This document shows, piece after piece, positions 1 to 10,844 of a stretch of DNA of 64,000 nucleotides. The stretch lies in assembly GCA_017607445.1 (NCBI GenBank), contig JAEVHH010000001.1, positions 1,054,001 through 1,118,000 on the forward strand, written 5' to 3'. Source of the DNA: Histoplasma ohiense (Eukaryota > Ascomycota > Eurotiomycetes > Onygenales > Ajellomycetaceae). The notes below the pieces were generated by a model. It was given only the letters and a program-made list of their open reading frames with translations. It did not search any database and had not been told where the DNA came from. Numbering within the stretch: the stretch's first letter is position 1; each line of letters starts with the position of its first letter. Both the position numbers and the translations under genes were made by a program.

Positions 1-585
1 AAATACACTTACAATCCTCTTTAGAGACAATTGACGATCTGGCAGTCCTGAATTCGGAAACGACAGTAAAGCGTACTAAAGGGGAACTATTAGCTATGTC
101 GGTTAGAGTGCGTTGGGGGGTGAATTGCTTTACGTCGTGCTTGCTGTATAGCTGTGATGCAGCCTCGATCAAGCGTGAGGACCTGCGCATTTCCTGGTGG
201 ACATGCGCTCCAGTTCCTGCAGTGGTCCCAGCCCGAGAGGATCGCAAAGCCGGCTCTCCTCGTTTCGCTGTCTTTGGCTCATTCCCTCCACCTGTGTTTC
301 TGGTCGTCCTGGACTGTCGGCTCCCAACGTATTCTGTAACAATACGTGCTGTTGGGGGATTAGTGTAAGAAGCAGCCGGGTCATTGCCAAGAAGAAGTGC
401 TGTAACCACTGAAATAGCACAGGGTTCAGGAAGTGGTTGAAGTTGTCCAGGGCATGTAAGGATTGAGTGATTATCTGATACCACCATCTGGTAGTAGTAG
501 TTGTTATTGTGGTTAACAACGTTCATAAAAAAAATCGTAAACTCATGTCCTCCAATCAAAAGACCCCATCTGCAGTTGGCATCAA
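1..585. other. Left-edge region, nothing assigned
   Basis: Only overlapping short frames on both strands are present, with no recognisable domain and no convincing splice structure. Any exons of the fragment at 586-1117 that lie here could not be identified. Confidence 0.4.
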
Positions 586-1117
586 TCAGATGTTTGCCGA
601 GCTGTATATGAATTTATCAATCATTAGCATGATCTTTTGACCAAGGCGCAGGATTCTTACTTTAAGTATGATTGAACGCGCACCCGTCTGGTGAGAAGAA
701 GTTATTAGCCCAGTCCCTTCGCCTCTGGCAAGATCCAGGATACGAGAACGATGAGCGTTGTAGGTAGCCACACTTTTGTGCTCCACGACAACCCAGTCAT
801 TTCCGGCTCTGCGGATTTTTCTGTTTGGCCGGACGCCACCTTCGTTGTCACAGCTTACGATTCGAATATCATTTGGCTGCAGATGGTCAGCTGCCGTAAC
901 AAACTCCGCCACATATTGAAAAAGAACAAGAGACACATCTATATTGACAGTCTCATTTCCCACGACTCCACGGTCGATGGTATGTTGCACATATTGACGC
1001 ACAAGGTCGAAATTGAGTGGAGGTGTGGGAGCAGAGGTTAGATAATTCCGGTCGACATCGCGGAGTGAGAGTGGATGGGTAAAGCAACTTGTAGCTGTAG
1101 ATCATCATTCGCGGCGT
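586..1117 (-). other. Coding-like fragment, unknown function
   Basis: An open frame runs on the minus strand from just after a stop near 1117 to a stop at 586, about 175 codons. It has no convincing ATG near its upstream end, so it would be an internal or terminal exon, or a truncated gene. The protein is non-repetitive and balanced in composition. It contains TSAPTPPLNF, an acidic stretch ending NDIRIVSCDNEGG, and NDWVVVEHKSVATYNAHRSR followed by TGARSIILK, which looks more like real protein than a chance frame. I do not recognise the family with confidence. The next 585 bases toward the window edge show no clear continuation, so a decayed copy or a gene with missed exons are both possible. 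Confidence 0.3.
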
Positions 1118-1653
1118 GTTAACTAAGTGGTGAAGGAAAGTTCTTGATGGAGCGTTGGAGTTCCTACGTTCAGCCTCTCCTATATAGGAAGCTCCAAGTC
1201 ATTTACTAGTCAGTTATGCTGGAAAGGGTAGTTAGTTAATGCATTTCTCTCCTCAGATGCTAGTAGTTAGTTAGCTAGTTTTCTTGACCAATCAACAACC
1301 CTCTTATTTGAAAAGCTTTTGTCTATATTTCTCTACTCCTAACTAACTAGTTATGTGGAGTATTATTTGTAAAATTTCAATACTATCATGAAGAAGGATA
1401 GTTGAGTGTTGAAATGATGCACGATTAACTAGATGGAAGATTAGCGGCTGCAGGGAGGGAAGCACGCCAAGCCAACTAACTATGTCTATTTAGGCCTAGC
1501 ATTTCCCAGATCAGGAGTCACCTGATGAACCCAAACCAACCTTGGAATGGACGTCTTTAACTATTTCAACATCCCGAGGTTTAACTTAAACCTAGCATAA
1601 ATTCTAGTTTGCATATTACCTCATGAAAGTCCAGTCGTGGCACCCAAGCGTAG
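1118..1653. other. Upstream region of the Gcn5-like gene
   Basis: This stretch contains no supportable gene. It is moderately AT-rich, with repeated TAGTTAGTTAGCTAGTT-like segments around 1200-1350. It should hold the promoter and 5' leader of the acetyltransferase gene starting at 1654. No specific element can be assigned. Confidence 0.4.
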
Positions 1654-2966
1654 ATGGACAAAGCAGTGTCACAATCAATTCCAGCCTCTAGCACCTCCAG
1701 CACGCAGAATCTCGACGCGAAGCGCGCCGCTGTCGAAGAACCCAGTTTCGGCCCTGAGGCCAAAAGAATCAAACGCTTTCATGATGGGTTGATAGAGCCG
1801 GATGCGAAAACTCCCGCTCTGACTATCGTCCCCTTTCCAGAGAAGGTGTGTTAAGGATTTTCGAATACATTGCCGGGAAAACTGCCAAATCATCTAACCG
1901 TGTCTCTTTAAAGCCGGCAGTTTTGGAAGAGCGGAATGGAGAGATCCAATTCCGAGTGGTCAACAATGATGGCTCCAGAGAGAGTACCATTATCCTTACA
2001 GGCCTCAAGTGCCTGTTTCAAAAGCAGCTGCCGAAAATGCCCAAGGACTATGTCGCGCGTCTCGTCTACGATCGCGCTCACCTGTCTATGGCTATCGTCA
2101 AAATGCCGCTGGAGGTCATCGGCGGGATCACATTCCGAGAATTCCGAGACCGCAAGTTTGCCGAAATCGTCTTTTGCGCGGTCTCGTCCCACCAGCAGGT
2201 GAAAGGATACGGCGCGCATCTCATGTTCCATCTGAAGGACTATGTTAGAGCTACTTCCCCCGTGATGCATTTTCTAACATACGCCGATAACTATGCCACC
2301 GGCTATTTCCAAAAGCAAGGATTTACCAAAGAGATCACCCTCGACAAGTCCGTCTGGATGGGGTATATCAAGGATTACGAAGGGGGGACACTCATGCAGT
2401 GCTCCATGCTCCCCCGAATACGGTATCTGGAAGTTGGGCGCATGCTTCTGAAGCAGAAGGAGGCAGTGCTGGCCAAAATGCGCACCTTCAGCGAAAGCCA
2501 CATCGTCCATCGGCCACCCCAGCAATGGGCCAGCGCAGTCGTCGCACCGATAGATCCACTCTCGATCCCTGCCATTCGGGCCACTGGCTGGTCTCCAGAC
2601 ATGGACAAGCTAGCGCGGGAGCCCCGCCACGGGCGCCACTTCAACGAGCTCCGGCGTTTCCTGAACCAGATCCAGAACCACAAACAGGCCTGGCCCTTCC
2701 TCAACCCGGTCAACAGAGACGAGGTCCCTGACTACTACAATGTCATTGTATCGCCGATGGACCTGTCGACCATGGAAGAGAGGCTGGAGTGCGATTCTTA
2801 TCCGTCGCCGAAGGACCTTGTCGCGGATCTGAAGTTGATTTTCAGCAATTGCCGACAGTACAACGACGCGTCGACGGTGTACGCCAAGTGCGCGGTCAAG
2901 CTGGAGAAGTACATGTGGAGTCTGATCAAGAAGATTCCGGAGTGGGCTGACTTACTTGAAGATTGA
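1654..2966 (+). CDS. gcn5: Gcn5-type histone acetyltransferase with bromodomain
   Basis: Nuclear acetyl-CoA-dependent lysine acetyltransferase of the SAGA/ADA type. Predicted exons are 1654-1845 and 1914-2966. The 68-nt intron starts GTGTGT, ends TTTAAAG and has a CTAAC branch site. The product is 414 residues, near the usual fungal length. The GNAT domain covers about residues 70-235: FAEIVFC carries the catalytic glutamate (E148) and QQVKGYG at 158-164 is the acetyl-CoA loop. A bromodomain fills about 310-410 with the acetyl-lysine-reading YN at 380-381. Residues 1-64 are low-complexity with a KRIKR basic patch. Known for the family: acetylation of histone H3 at promoters. Substitutions in otherwise rigid segments (GITFREFRDRKF, ADNYATGYFQ) hint at a diverged copy, but all key residues are present. 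The start is the first ATG in frame. Confidence 0.9.
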
Positions 2967-2991
2967 TATATATATATATATATATATATAA
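2967..2991. repeat. (TA)n microsatellite after the Gcn5-like gene
   Basis: An uninterrupted TA dinucleotide tract begins immediately after the TGA stop codon at 2964-2966, so it would lie in the 3' untranslated region. Confidence 0.9.
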
Positions 2992-4427
2992 AACCATGAT
3001 TAATGGGAGAATGCGTCTTGTTTCTTGGAGTCTTAGAGTCACAGCAGGTCTGTTGTTGAATGAAGGCGAGGGTATGATTCCCGGCGCAGGCTGCCTGCTT
3101 TGCTGGGAGACTGGGAGAGCAGCAACATCATAATACCCTAGATCATTTTGGAGTTTAGCGGGATACCCTGTCAGCGTATATTTTTTGTATATATTTCTGT
3201 CTGGCGCTGGGGTTTTGGGCGGTTTTTTCTTTCTTTTTGCCTTTTCTTTTTTTAACGGGATCACGAAAGAAGGGGTTTTACACTGGTTTCCACACGCACT
3301 TGTCACCTTGACACTTTTGAAACTCGCTTTCTTTTGTCTCCTAGCCTGGCACGTTTTACCCACCAAATGGTATCGCAGACGCGACTAGCAATGGGCAAAA
3401 TTATCTTTCTTCAGCAGTCCAACCCCTCGTCCAGCTGAGCCATTGGACTCTGATTACCCAAGGATACTTGGAAAAAAAAAAAAAGGGGGGAGGGTAACAA
3501 AATAAAGTACTACCTGCAAAACGGATGTACGAGCAATGGATATTGGTGGCTGTCCTCTAAGTCTGGGTGATTGATCGAGAAAATAAAGTACTAACACTAG
3601 GATGGGATGAAAGTTGACAGGTAATGAGCAACTGAGGAACTGGGTGTAAGGAGGGAGCATAGAATGAAGGTCCTTGGAAGGGTTTCCACACCCACGCAGG
3701 AAACATCAGTCATGCAACAACAAAGACAGCCTTATTATATAATCTGCTCTGCACGAAATGGTGGATCTGCACCCGCGGGCCAAACCCGTGGATCCAATGA
3801 CGCTCGTCAGCCAACCTTAAATGGGCGACGGCCAATGGCAGCCAACCACATCCGGGGCTTGGTAAAAGCTTAACTGCGGTGCTAAAATAGGAATCCATAT
3901 GGCGCAGGCCAGCATCCTCGAGGATTGCGCGATCCACCGTCGCTGGGATATATGATAGATGGGTGTCTCCCCTGGCAGCATACTTCAAAGTGTAGTACTA
4001 GCAACTCGTACGGAGTAGTTGTAGATTCGAATCAGCGTTTTTGTGTCTTCCATTTGCAAAACACAGATTATTTTCATTCCAAAAGGAGAATGATAATCTG
4101 GGCCGTTGTATAGCATACTAGTACATCCCGACCTCGGAGCCCTGGAGACAGCTGTCCTTTCGTCTCCTCCAACCACCGTTTCAACAGCGCTGGACCAATT
4201 TGCGCGTCGCCTGGCCACACACCACCAAATCCCGGCCTGTGATTGGCCGGATCCGCTGCTTGGCACACGCAGCACGTCACCAGCCACAGGACCCTTGAAC
4301 ATGTACCTCATCGGTACCTTTACACGCTCTCACCGCGGGAGAGGTACCTACACTGTACATCCACACCCTGCTCTCCGCCGCATCATCAAAACCAACATTC
4401 GTATAGTTACCAACAACATGTAACATG

Positions 4428-4470
<43 letters not shown>

Positions 4471-4751
4471 CTCGGGAGAGCATTGCGTCCGCAGTCGGAG
4501 TGCTTGTGCTGCTCAAGCTGGCCTCCAGACTCGTAAGGTTTTCCGGGTTCGTGGCTCGCCTTTCACCCAGAGCCAACTTTGACGCGGTTGCTCTATCCTT
4601 CCGCCACCCAACTGGACTGTCGGCTGGCTGCTCTACATACATACATATCTCTCCTGCTATCTCTACTCCTCCTCCTCCTTCTCTTCTTCTCTTTGCCCTC
4701 CACTCTGCTCTCCCCCTTCCACTCCCATTCATCGTGGCAGCTCGCTGCACG
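2992..4751. other. Intergenic region between the Gcn5-like and AEC genes
   Basis: No supportable gene. T-rich blocks lie at about 3185-3260. An alternating AT tract is at 4432-4464, and pyrimidine-rich CCTCCTCCTCC/CTTCTTCTC runs at about 4660-4710 precede the AEC start, as is common in fungal promoters and leaders. The short frames here are low-complexity. Confidence 0.5.
4432..4464. repeat. (AT)n microsatellite
   Basis: A 33-base alternating AT tract lies about 290 bases upstream of the predicted start of the auxin-efflux-carrier-family gene. It is probably in the promoter or 5' leader. Confidence 0.9.
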
Positions 4752-5156
4752 ATGCTTTTTACCTCCCCGACCTCCTTTGTAAACGCGCATATCCTCCACA
4801 ACTCCTCCCACTCCTCCCACTCCTCCTCCTCCTCCTCCTCCTCCATCTCCGCCCTCAACCAGCATGTAGCCCAGCAACACCTGGCCGCCGCCGCCGCTGG
4901 CTGGCCTTCTCACTCTTCTCTCTTGCTCAACACCGCTGCTTCTCCGCAGGCTGCTCAACCTCCGCTGCCGCGGCTTGTCATCCTGGTCCTGTCCGCAGTC
5001 CTCGAGATCGTCTGCATCAGTCTCCCCGGCTATATCCTAGCCCGCATGGGCAGGTTCGATGCGGAGGCCCAGAAATTCGTCGCCAATCTCAATGTCGCAC
5101 TGTTTACCCCATGTCTCGGTGTGTGTTTCTTTTTCTTTTTCTTTTTTTTTCTTTTT

Positions 5157-5188
<32 letters not shown>

Positions 5189-6904
5189 CTACGTACCCAT
5201 ATTTAGATATATACTGCTTGCTGACATTCTACCAGTCTTCACAAAACTCGCCTCCCAATTAACAGCGGAAAAACTGACAGACCTGGCCATCATCCCTTGC
5301 ATCTTCGCGGTCCAGACTGCGGTCTCCTATCTGTGTGCCTCCGTGGTCTCTCGGCTGTTCCGCTTCAACAATCCCCAGTCCAACTTTGTGGTTGCCATGG
5401 GCGTATGTGTCTCCCCGCCCCTTAACCTCTCTCTACATATACATTGGCTAACCAAATTGCAGGTCTTTGGGAACTCCAATTCACTACCCATCTCTCTCGT
5501 GCTGTCTTTGGCCCACACTCTAGAAGGCCTGCGCTGGGATCGCATACCAAACGACAACAGCCAGGAGGTTGCAGCCAGGGGCATCCTCTATCTCCTGATC
5601 TTCCAGCAACTGGGCCAGCTGCTTCGATGGAGCTGGGGCTATCGCGTCCTCCTAGCGCCGCCGGAGTCATACCACAGAGACGAGGAAGAAATCGCTGCCG
5701 CCCGCATCTGCAGTTCCGAACGATATACTGACGAACCGGACAATGCCACGACACCTGCATATAGCCAGACACTCATAGACACCACCGATAACGATAATGT
5801 CGAACATGCCGTGCCCAGCGGCTCATCGAGTTTCGCGGATATATCCCATTTTGAATCCGGAGGAGTAACCCCTATCACAACACGACAGTACTCCTATTCA
5901 AAATTAGTCGCCATGGATGACTCTGGGGAAGTCGACGCTGAACATGAAGCCGAAGACCAACCACCACCTCTCTTACAGCTACCAATACCAAACTGCCAAT
6001 TTGTTCCTAGCCAATTCTCCACGCACCAAATGCCAGAACCCCAGCCCCAACTTGAAGAACAACTGCCAACCCCCCCAAGCTGGCGCTACCCGCTCCATAA
6101 ACTCGGCCACCATGTTAAATTCACCTCCCGCACCCTGGCAACAGCCCTCCACACCCGATCCAAAGCCCTCTTCCATCGCCTCCCCCTCCCGGTCCAAAAA
6201 CTCATCTGCACCATCTCTCATAACCTCGCCCGCTTCCTCTGCGGCCTATGGTCCTTCATGAACCCACCGCTCTGGGCCATGCTAGCCGCCATAATCGTCG
6301 CCTCCATCCCGTCCCTCCAACTCGTTTTCTTCAACCCAAGCACCTTCATCAACAACTCCGTCACCCGCGCCATCCAGCAAAGCGGCAACGTCGCCGTGCC
6401 CTTAATCCTCGTCGTACTCGGCGCTAACCTCGCCCGCAATACCCTCCCCGACCCCACCACCACCATCACATGCAGCGAGCCCGACCTCTACCAGCGCGAG
6501 GAGCGCAACCTCATCGTCGCCTCCCTGCTCGCGCGCATGTTGCTGCCCATGTTGATCATGGGCCCCCTCCTCGCGCTGGCCGTCAAATTCATCTCCGTCA
6601 GCATCCTGGACGACCCCATCTTCGTGGTCGTGTGCTTCCTGCTCGCTGGCGCGCCGTCCGCGCTGCAGCTGGCGCAGATCTGCCAGCTGAACAACGTGTA
6701 CATGGGCGCGATGGCCCGGCTGCTGTTCCAGAGCTATGTTGTCTGGTGGGATTCTCTCTTTCTTTCTTTCTTCTCCAGGGTATGTTTTTTGGAAGCGTAC
6801 GTGCATCCTAACGCCGAAGCAACGATAACAACAGGATCCTCCCCTCCACCCTCCTCCTCGTCATCCTTGCGCTCAAGGTCGTCCAGTGGGCGACGGCCGC
6901 GTGA
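4752..6904 (+). CDS. Auxin efflux carrier (AEC) family membrane transporter
   Basis: Integral membrane transporter of the AEC family (Pfam Mem_trans; Ecm3-like in yeasts). Predicted exons are 4752-5118, 5236-5402, 5463-6745 and 6835-6904, giving 628 residues. Junctions restore the hydrophobic helices: CL|VFTK, AMG|VFGN and VVW|ILPS. About five N-terminal helices follow a Ser/His-rich leader (SHSSHSSSSSSSS). A hydrophilic loop of roughly 180 residues, rich in acidic residues and Pro, comes next. The second helical bundle starts near WAMLAAIIVASIPSL and includes VPLILVVLGANLA, a typical AEC segment. The last 22 residues come from the small fourth exon and end VVQWATAA. Substrate is unknown; fungal members have been linked to ER or vacuolar transport and stress tolerance. 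Intron 1 contains a long T tract followed by an A tract. In-frame sequence upstream of 4752 is AT-repeat and promoter-like, so it was left out. Confidence 0.88.
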
Positions 6905-8006
6905 CGCGCACGATCAAGGACGTAAAATTGAAATGATAGAAAATGGAAACAATACATCACGTTTCTTTTTATTCTTCTTCTTTTCAAAGCATGTAGCATA
7001 GCATGTCATGTACAGTAGTACTATTTGACAAAGATTTTATTTTTATTTTTATTTATTTTTTTTTTTTTTTTTTTTTATTTTTTTTTTTTTTTGATTTTTG
7101 ATCTTTCGGGGGAGTTCCCTTTCGTTTTCTTTTCCCCCTTCTCTACAGATCTTTGCTTTTCAGTTTGGTCGACCAGCCACGATTGATTCGGTGAGGTATA
7201 CTCTATTTATTTATTTTTTCAAAAAGGGAGAACCGGAACCAAAATGGAGGCTGGGCATGTTTTTCTATTCTTTCTTTATCTTTTCTTTCCTCTGTTTTTT
7301 TTCTCCTTTCTTTTTAATACGCTTTAGGGGCCCAGGAAAAGAGATAGTTGGTTGTGGAGGGTTTTGGGGCGTCGGGTCGGGATATCGAACGCTCTATCTA
7401 TCTATTTCTCCATCTGTCACCATTTCCTGGAAATCGAAGGAATAATAAATCTATCAGTTAGGTAGCTACCTTGCCCATGCCTATGTCTGGTGTCTGGGGA
7501 AATGTGTTTTCCAAAAAGAAAAAAAAAATAAATAAATAAATAACTTAAATCCGTGGGGTATTTGTATTGAAGTATTGAAACATGCTGCTTCTGGTCCGTC
7601 CGCGCCCGCGCCTGTGCCTATGCCTGCGCCATTCCTGTTTATTTAAGTACAACATCAACATGCACAGCATATACGCGCCGTCGCCCATTCCTCTAACCAT
7701 GTCCGCACTCCTGCTGTTGCACCTTCCTCGCGAAGACGCGTAACATAACATCCCCAAAAACCCAAGAACCAAACAGAAGAAAAAGAGAAAGAGAAAAAAA
7801 AAAAAAAAAAGTTCCCGAAATGATTCCTCCCTCCTGCAACCCTCACGCTCATTTAACTACATACATACAGCCGCTTCACTATCTCCACATCCTATATCTA
7901 ATCTATCCCATAGTCAGGACCCTCACCCCCACCCACTCCCAAAACCAACTCCCCCCACCTCACAACCCCAGGTGCCAAGCACACGCCCCACTATATATCC
8001 CCCAAA
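6905..8006. other. Low-complexity intergenic region
   Basis: No gene. Long T-rich tracts lie at about 7037-7092 and 7260-7315. An AAAT/AATA run is near 7525-7545 and an A tract near 7790-7810. The T blocks follow the AEC stop directly and probably include its 3' end. CCCCAC-rich sequence from about 7920 to 7975 precedes the small frame at 8007. Confidence 0.6.
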
Positions 8007-8348
8007 ATGGACAAGAAGGACATCCCATCTTCCAGCAGCGACGACAGTAGCGACAGTAGCGACGGCAGCGACCAAGCCACAGCCACAGCCACAGCCACAG
8101 CCCGAGCCCGGGACGAGGCCCAAGCCGACAGCCCATACCGCGGCGGCTACCTGGAAGCGCTGCTGCGGCGGCTTCGAATTACGGAATATCGGCCCGTCGG
8201 GATATTAGAGGGCCTGGAGCGGCGGCTACAGGTTCAAATCGTAGCGCAGCAGGTCATGCATGTGTGCCAGTTGGTGGCTCTTGTGGTGGTTGTTCATGTT
8301 TTTCTCAGGGTGGTTCGGCGACGGGGGCCCGGGGAGGGGGGGGATTGA
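8007..8348 (+). CDS. Possible small tail-anchored protein
   Basis: A 113-codon frame starts at an ATG in a reasonable context (AAAATGG). It encodes an N-terminal Ser/Asp segment (residues 6-23), an Ala-Thr repeat from a CCACAG repeat, then a non-repetitive part, YLEALLRRLRITEYRPVGIL. Near the C-terminus is one hydrophobic stretch, about residues 81-99 (VMHVCQLVALVVVVHVFL), followed by RVVRRR. This layout (cytosolic N-terminus, amphipathic middle, single C-terminal helix, basic tail) would suit a tail-anchored membrane protein. The family is not recognised. The Thr/Ala repeat and small size leave real doubt that it is a gene. Confidence 0.35.
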   Translation: MDKKDIPSSSSDDSSDSSDGSDQATATATATARARDEAQADSPYRGGYLEALLRRLRITEYRPVGILEGLERRLQVQIVAQQVMHVCQLVALVVVVHVFLRVVRRRGPGEGGD

Positions 8349-10844
8349 GTGGGTTTTCTTTTCCGTTCTTTCTTTCTTTCTTTCCTTTTTCTACCTCTTG
8401 TTGGGTTCGAATTTTGGAAAAGGGTGCGGGGGTTGTCATTCGTTATGCTTGCTCGCCCTGTGTTGCTGGGTAAGTGCGATATTCAAGCTGATGTAGCCTG
8501 TCCTGATCAGGGTTTCAGGCAGGGCGATGCTTGCTGGTGCTGGCGCTAATATTGATTCTTAAAGTTTCGAAGCGATTGGCGTCGAGTTTGCTTGGTATCG
8601 TAATAGCATTGGGAATGGCCAATGCAAAGCCCAGACAATGGAGGATATCTATTTGCTCCGCATCATCTGGACCTTTGTATCCTCGTTTGGACCTATGCCG
8701 TGGTTTCGAACATATACACAAATATCGTCAGCACCACAGCCGATAAGACAGCAATCCCAGCCGCTGCCTCCGGTGAGATTAAAAGTTGGAGGTATTGAAG
8801 CAAACTGATCAGAATCCTCACAATCGCAACGGTGTCAGAACACCGCACCGAAAAGACTCCGACTATGACGACCCGTGGACAAACAGATGGATGGGATTTC
8901 CTGTTCTTGATGCATTACCACATAACGGGGTTCAAGCTGGAGGAAACCCGGGCCAGACTCGATTATAAAGGGAAACAATCAATCTGCGTCTATTTAAACG
9001 GCAGTTTTTGCAGCGCTCAGGTCCGGTGAAGTTCCCGTGTCCGTTCTCAGAACACTGAAAAAAATCCTTGACGGCGAGCTCTCCACGTTGTTGCGTAATT
9101 CTCCTGGCCATGTCTTTATAGCAACTGTCCCTCTCATCAACGAGGTCGATCGAGTTCATGGCTTTGCAACTTAAGACTTCATCTCATCAGGAAAACCACG
9201 GAATGGCCACGATCTATGATATGAGAATCTCCACCCATGGAATATCATAGTAAACGCTTGTCATGCCGCAGCCGTTGTTTGGAACGATATCAGCGGTCAG
9301 AATGTTGAGGCCGCATATAGGGGACGGTGTGTGTCCTGTAAACTGGCAGAGGTGGGGTATACCCGGAATACTGTGAAGGTTCCGAATCCGGCTGACACCA
9401 CGGGATGTACCCCGAGAATGATGGTACTGCTGGCATGCACATGCTCTATTGGAGTGTGACCGCTAGAGTATGTCGCCGATAGTTTGATGCAGTGCAACAG
9501 TTTTCTTTCTTTCTTTCTTCTTTCTTTCTTTCTTTCATTATTTTTATTTGTTTATTTTTTTTGTCATCTTGTTTGGCATGGGTTCTGGTTATTTTGTCCG
9601 TTCTGTCCTTCCCTTCTGCATCATGATTGGGGGTTCTCAACTTGCTGCCGTCCATTTCTCTCTTAGCGTGTTTTCCCTTATTGTTTTCAGCACTCTTTCT
9701 CATATCTCCTCTGTGGCGTTTCTTTGAATTGGGCTTGTTCTCAAATATGGTGATTAAAATAGGGAAATTGGGAAAAGGAAACAAAAATAGCAACGAAGAT
9801 TGTTAACCTGCCTGTGTAGGTACAGTACATGTACAGTACATATACTGTACATAAGATAATGTAAGCCATGGATTCGTTCTAGCATCTCGATTCTCCCATC
9901 CCATGACTGGCTTAGCTTGAATTCGATGGAATCCCAACCACTGTTCTATGTCAAGCAAAAGCCAAAGCCCATGATTTTGGTGGGGTTGCCAACAACCGAA
10001 CATTGATGGCGTGGCACTATCTGTCTGTCCCCTGCTGGCTGGATGTTGGGTGGCGGTGTGTCTCGTGCAAACTGCAACTCTGTGATGGAGAGAAAATTCG
10101 CAAGGGACTGCAACGGAAGCGCTCTGGGCCCTTCTCGTCCCCACGACGCAAGAAATGCATCCCCGAAGACAAGCCAGAGATCAAGCCAATGGAGCCGACG
10201 ACGTGGGTTGAGGTCGAGATAAGCTCTGTCTGAGTCAGCAGCACGTGACGCCCGTGCTTTCCAAGCCCGCTTCGGCGTTGGCGGCGATTGTCCGTGGGCC
10301 GAGCCTGGAAGCGGCGAGTTGCAACGGGGAAAAAGAAAAAACATATGCGAGTCTCATCCCCAAGATCCGCAACAGCAAACTTCTCTTCTTCTTTGATATA
10401 TACAAGTTTCCGGGATATATGGAGAACCTCGGAGAACCTCTGTAAATACTAGTACTCCCTTTTCTCACATCAGTCACTCTTTGCCAATCAACTATCCCAC
10501 TCGCCAGTCCCATCATTATTTCTCTATCGGGTGTCGACAGTTCCCGCCACTCTGCCCGATTGCCTTGCGGAAAATGAACTGCCTTTTGGATATAATATAT
10601 TTGATCCCATAACGGTGCTACGAAGGGACGGGTCATTTCGTTTTCCTTCCCTTTTACCACCATCCCCAAGGACGTGGGCGCTTGGAGCAAGGTTGATGTT
10701 TGTTTTCTATCCCTTATTTTTGCGCTACTTCGTTGCTTCTTTTCGCTGGCTTCTCTTTTTTCGTTCTTCTTCTTTACTCTTGTTTCCTGTATGCTAAGTC
10801 GGACTGGTCGCTCTTGTCGAAAGCAAATAGCTGCGCTGACAGTC
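8349..10844. other. Intergenic region upstream of choline kinase
   Basis: No supportable gene. Features seen: a TTTC-repeat tract at about 9501-9535; a palindromic cluster of TACAGTACA-type words at 9821-9853; a tandem GGAGAACCTC pair at about 10419-10440; and a T/C-rich stretch at 10690-10790 directly before the choline kinase start, typical of a fungal core promoter. Confidence 0.5.
9831..9850. repeat. Perfect inverted repeat GTACAGTA-4-TACTGTAC
   Basis: Two perfect 8-base arms are separated by four bases, and a further TACAGTACAT lies immediately to the left. It could form a small hairpin or be a dimeric protein site. No factor is assigned. Confidence 0.7.

Noticed and set aside
4425..4751. 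In-frame extension upstream of the AEC gene start
   Set aside because: It translates an AT microsatellite (repeating Tyr-Ile) and promoter-like pyrimidine tracts. The ATG at 4752 is the first plausible start.
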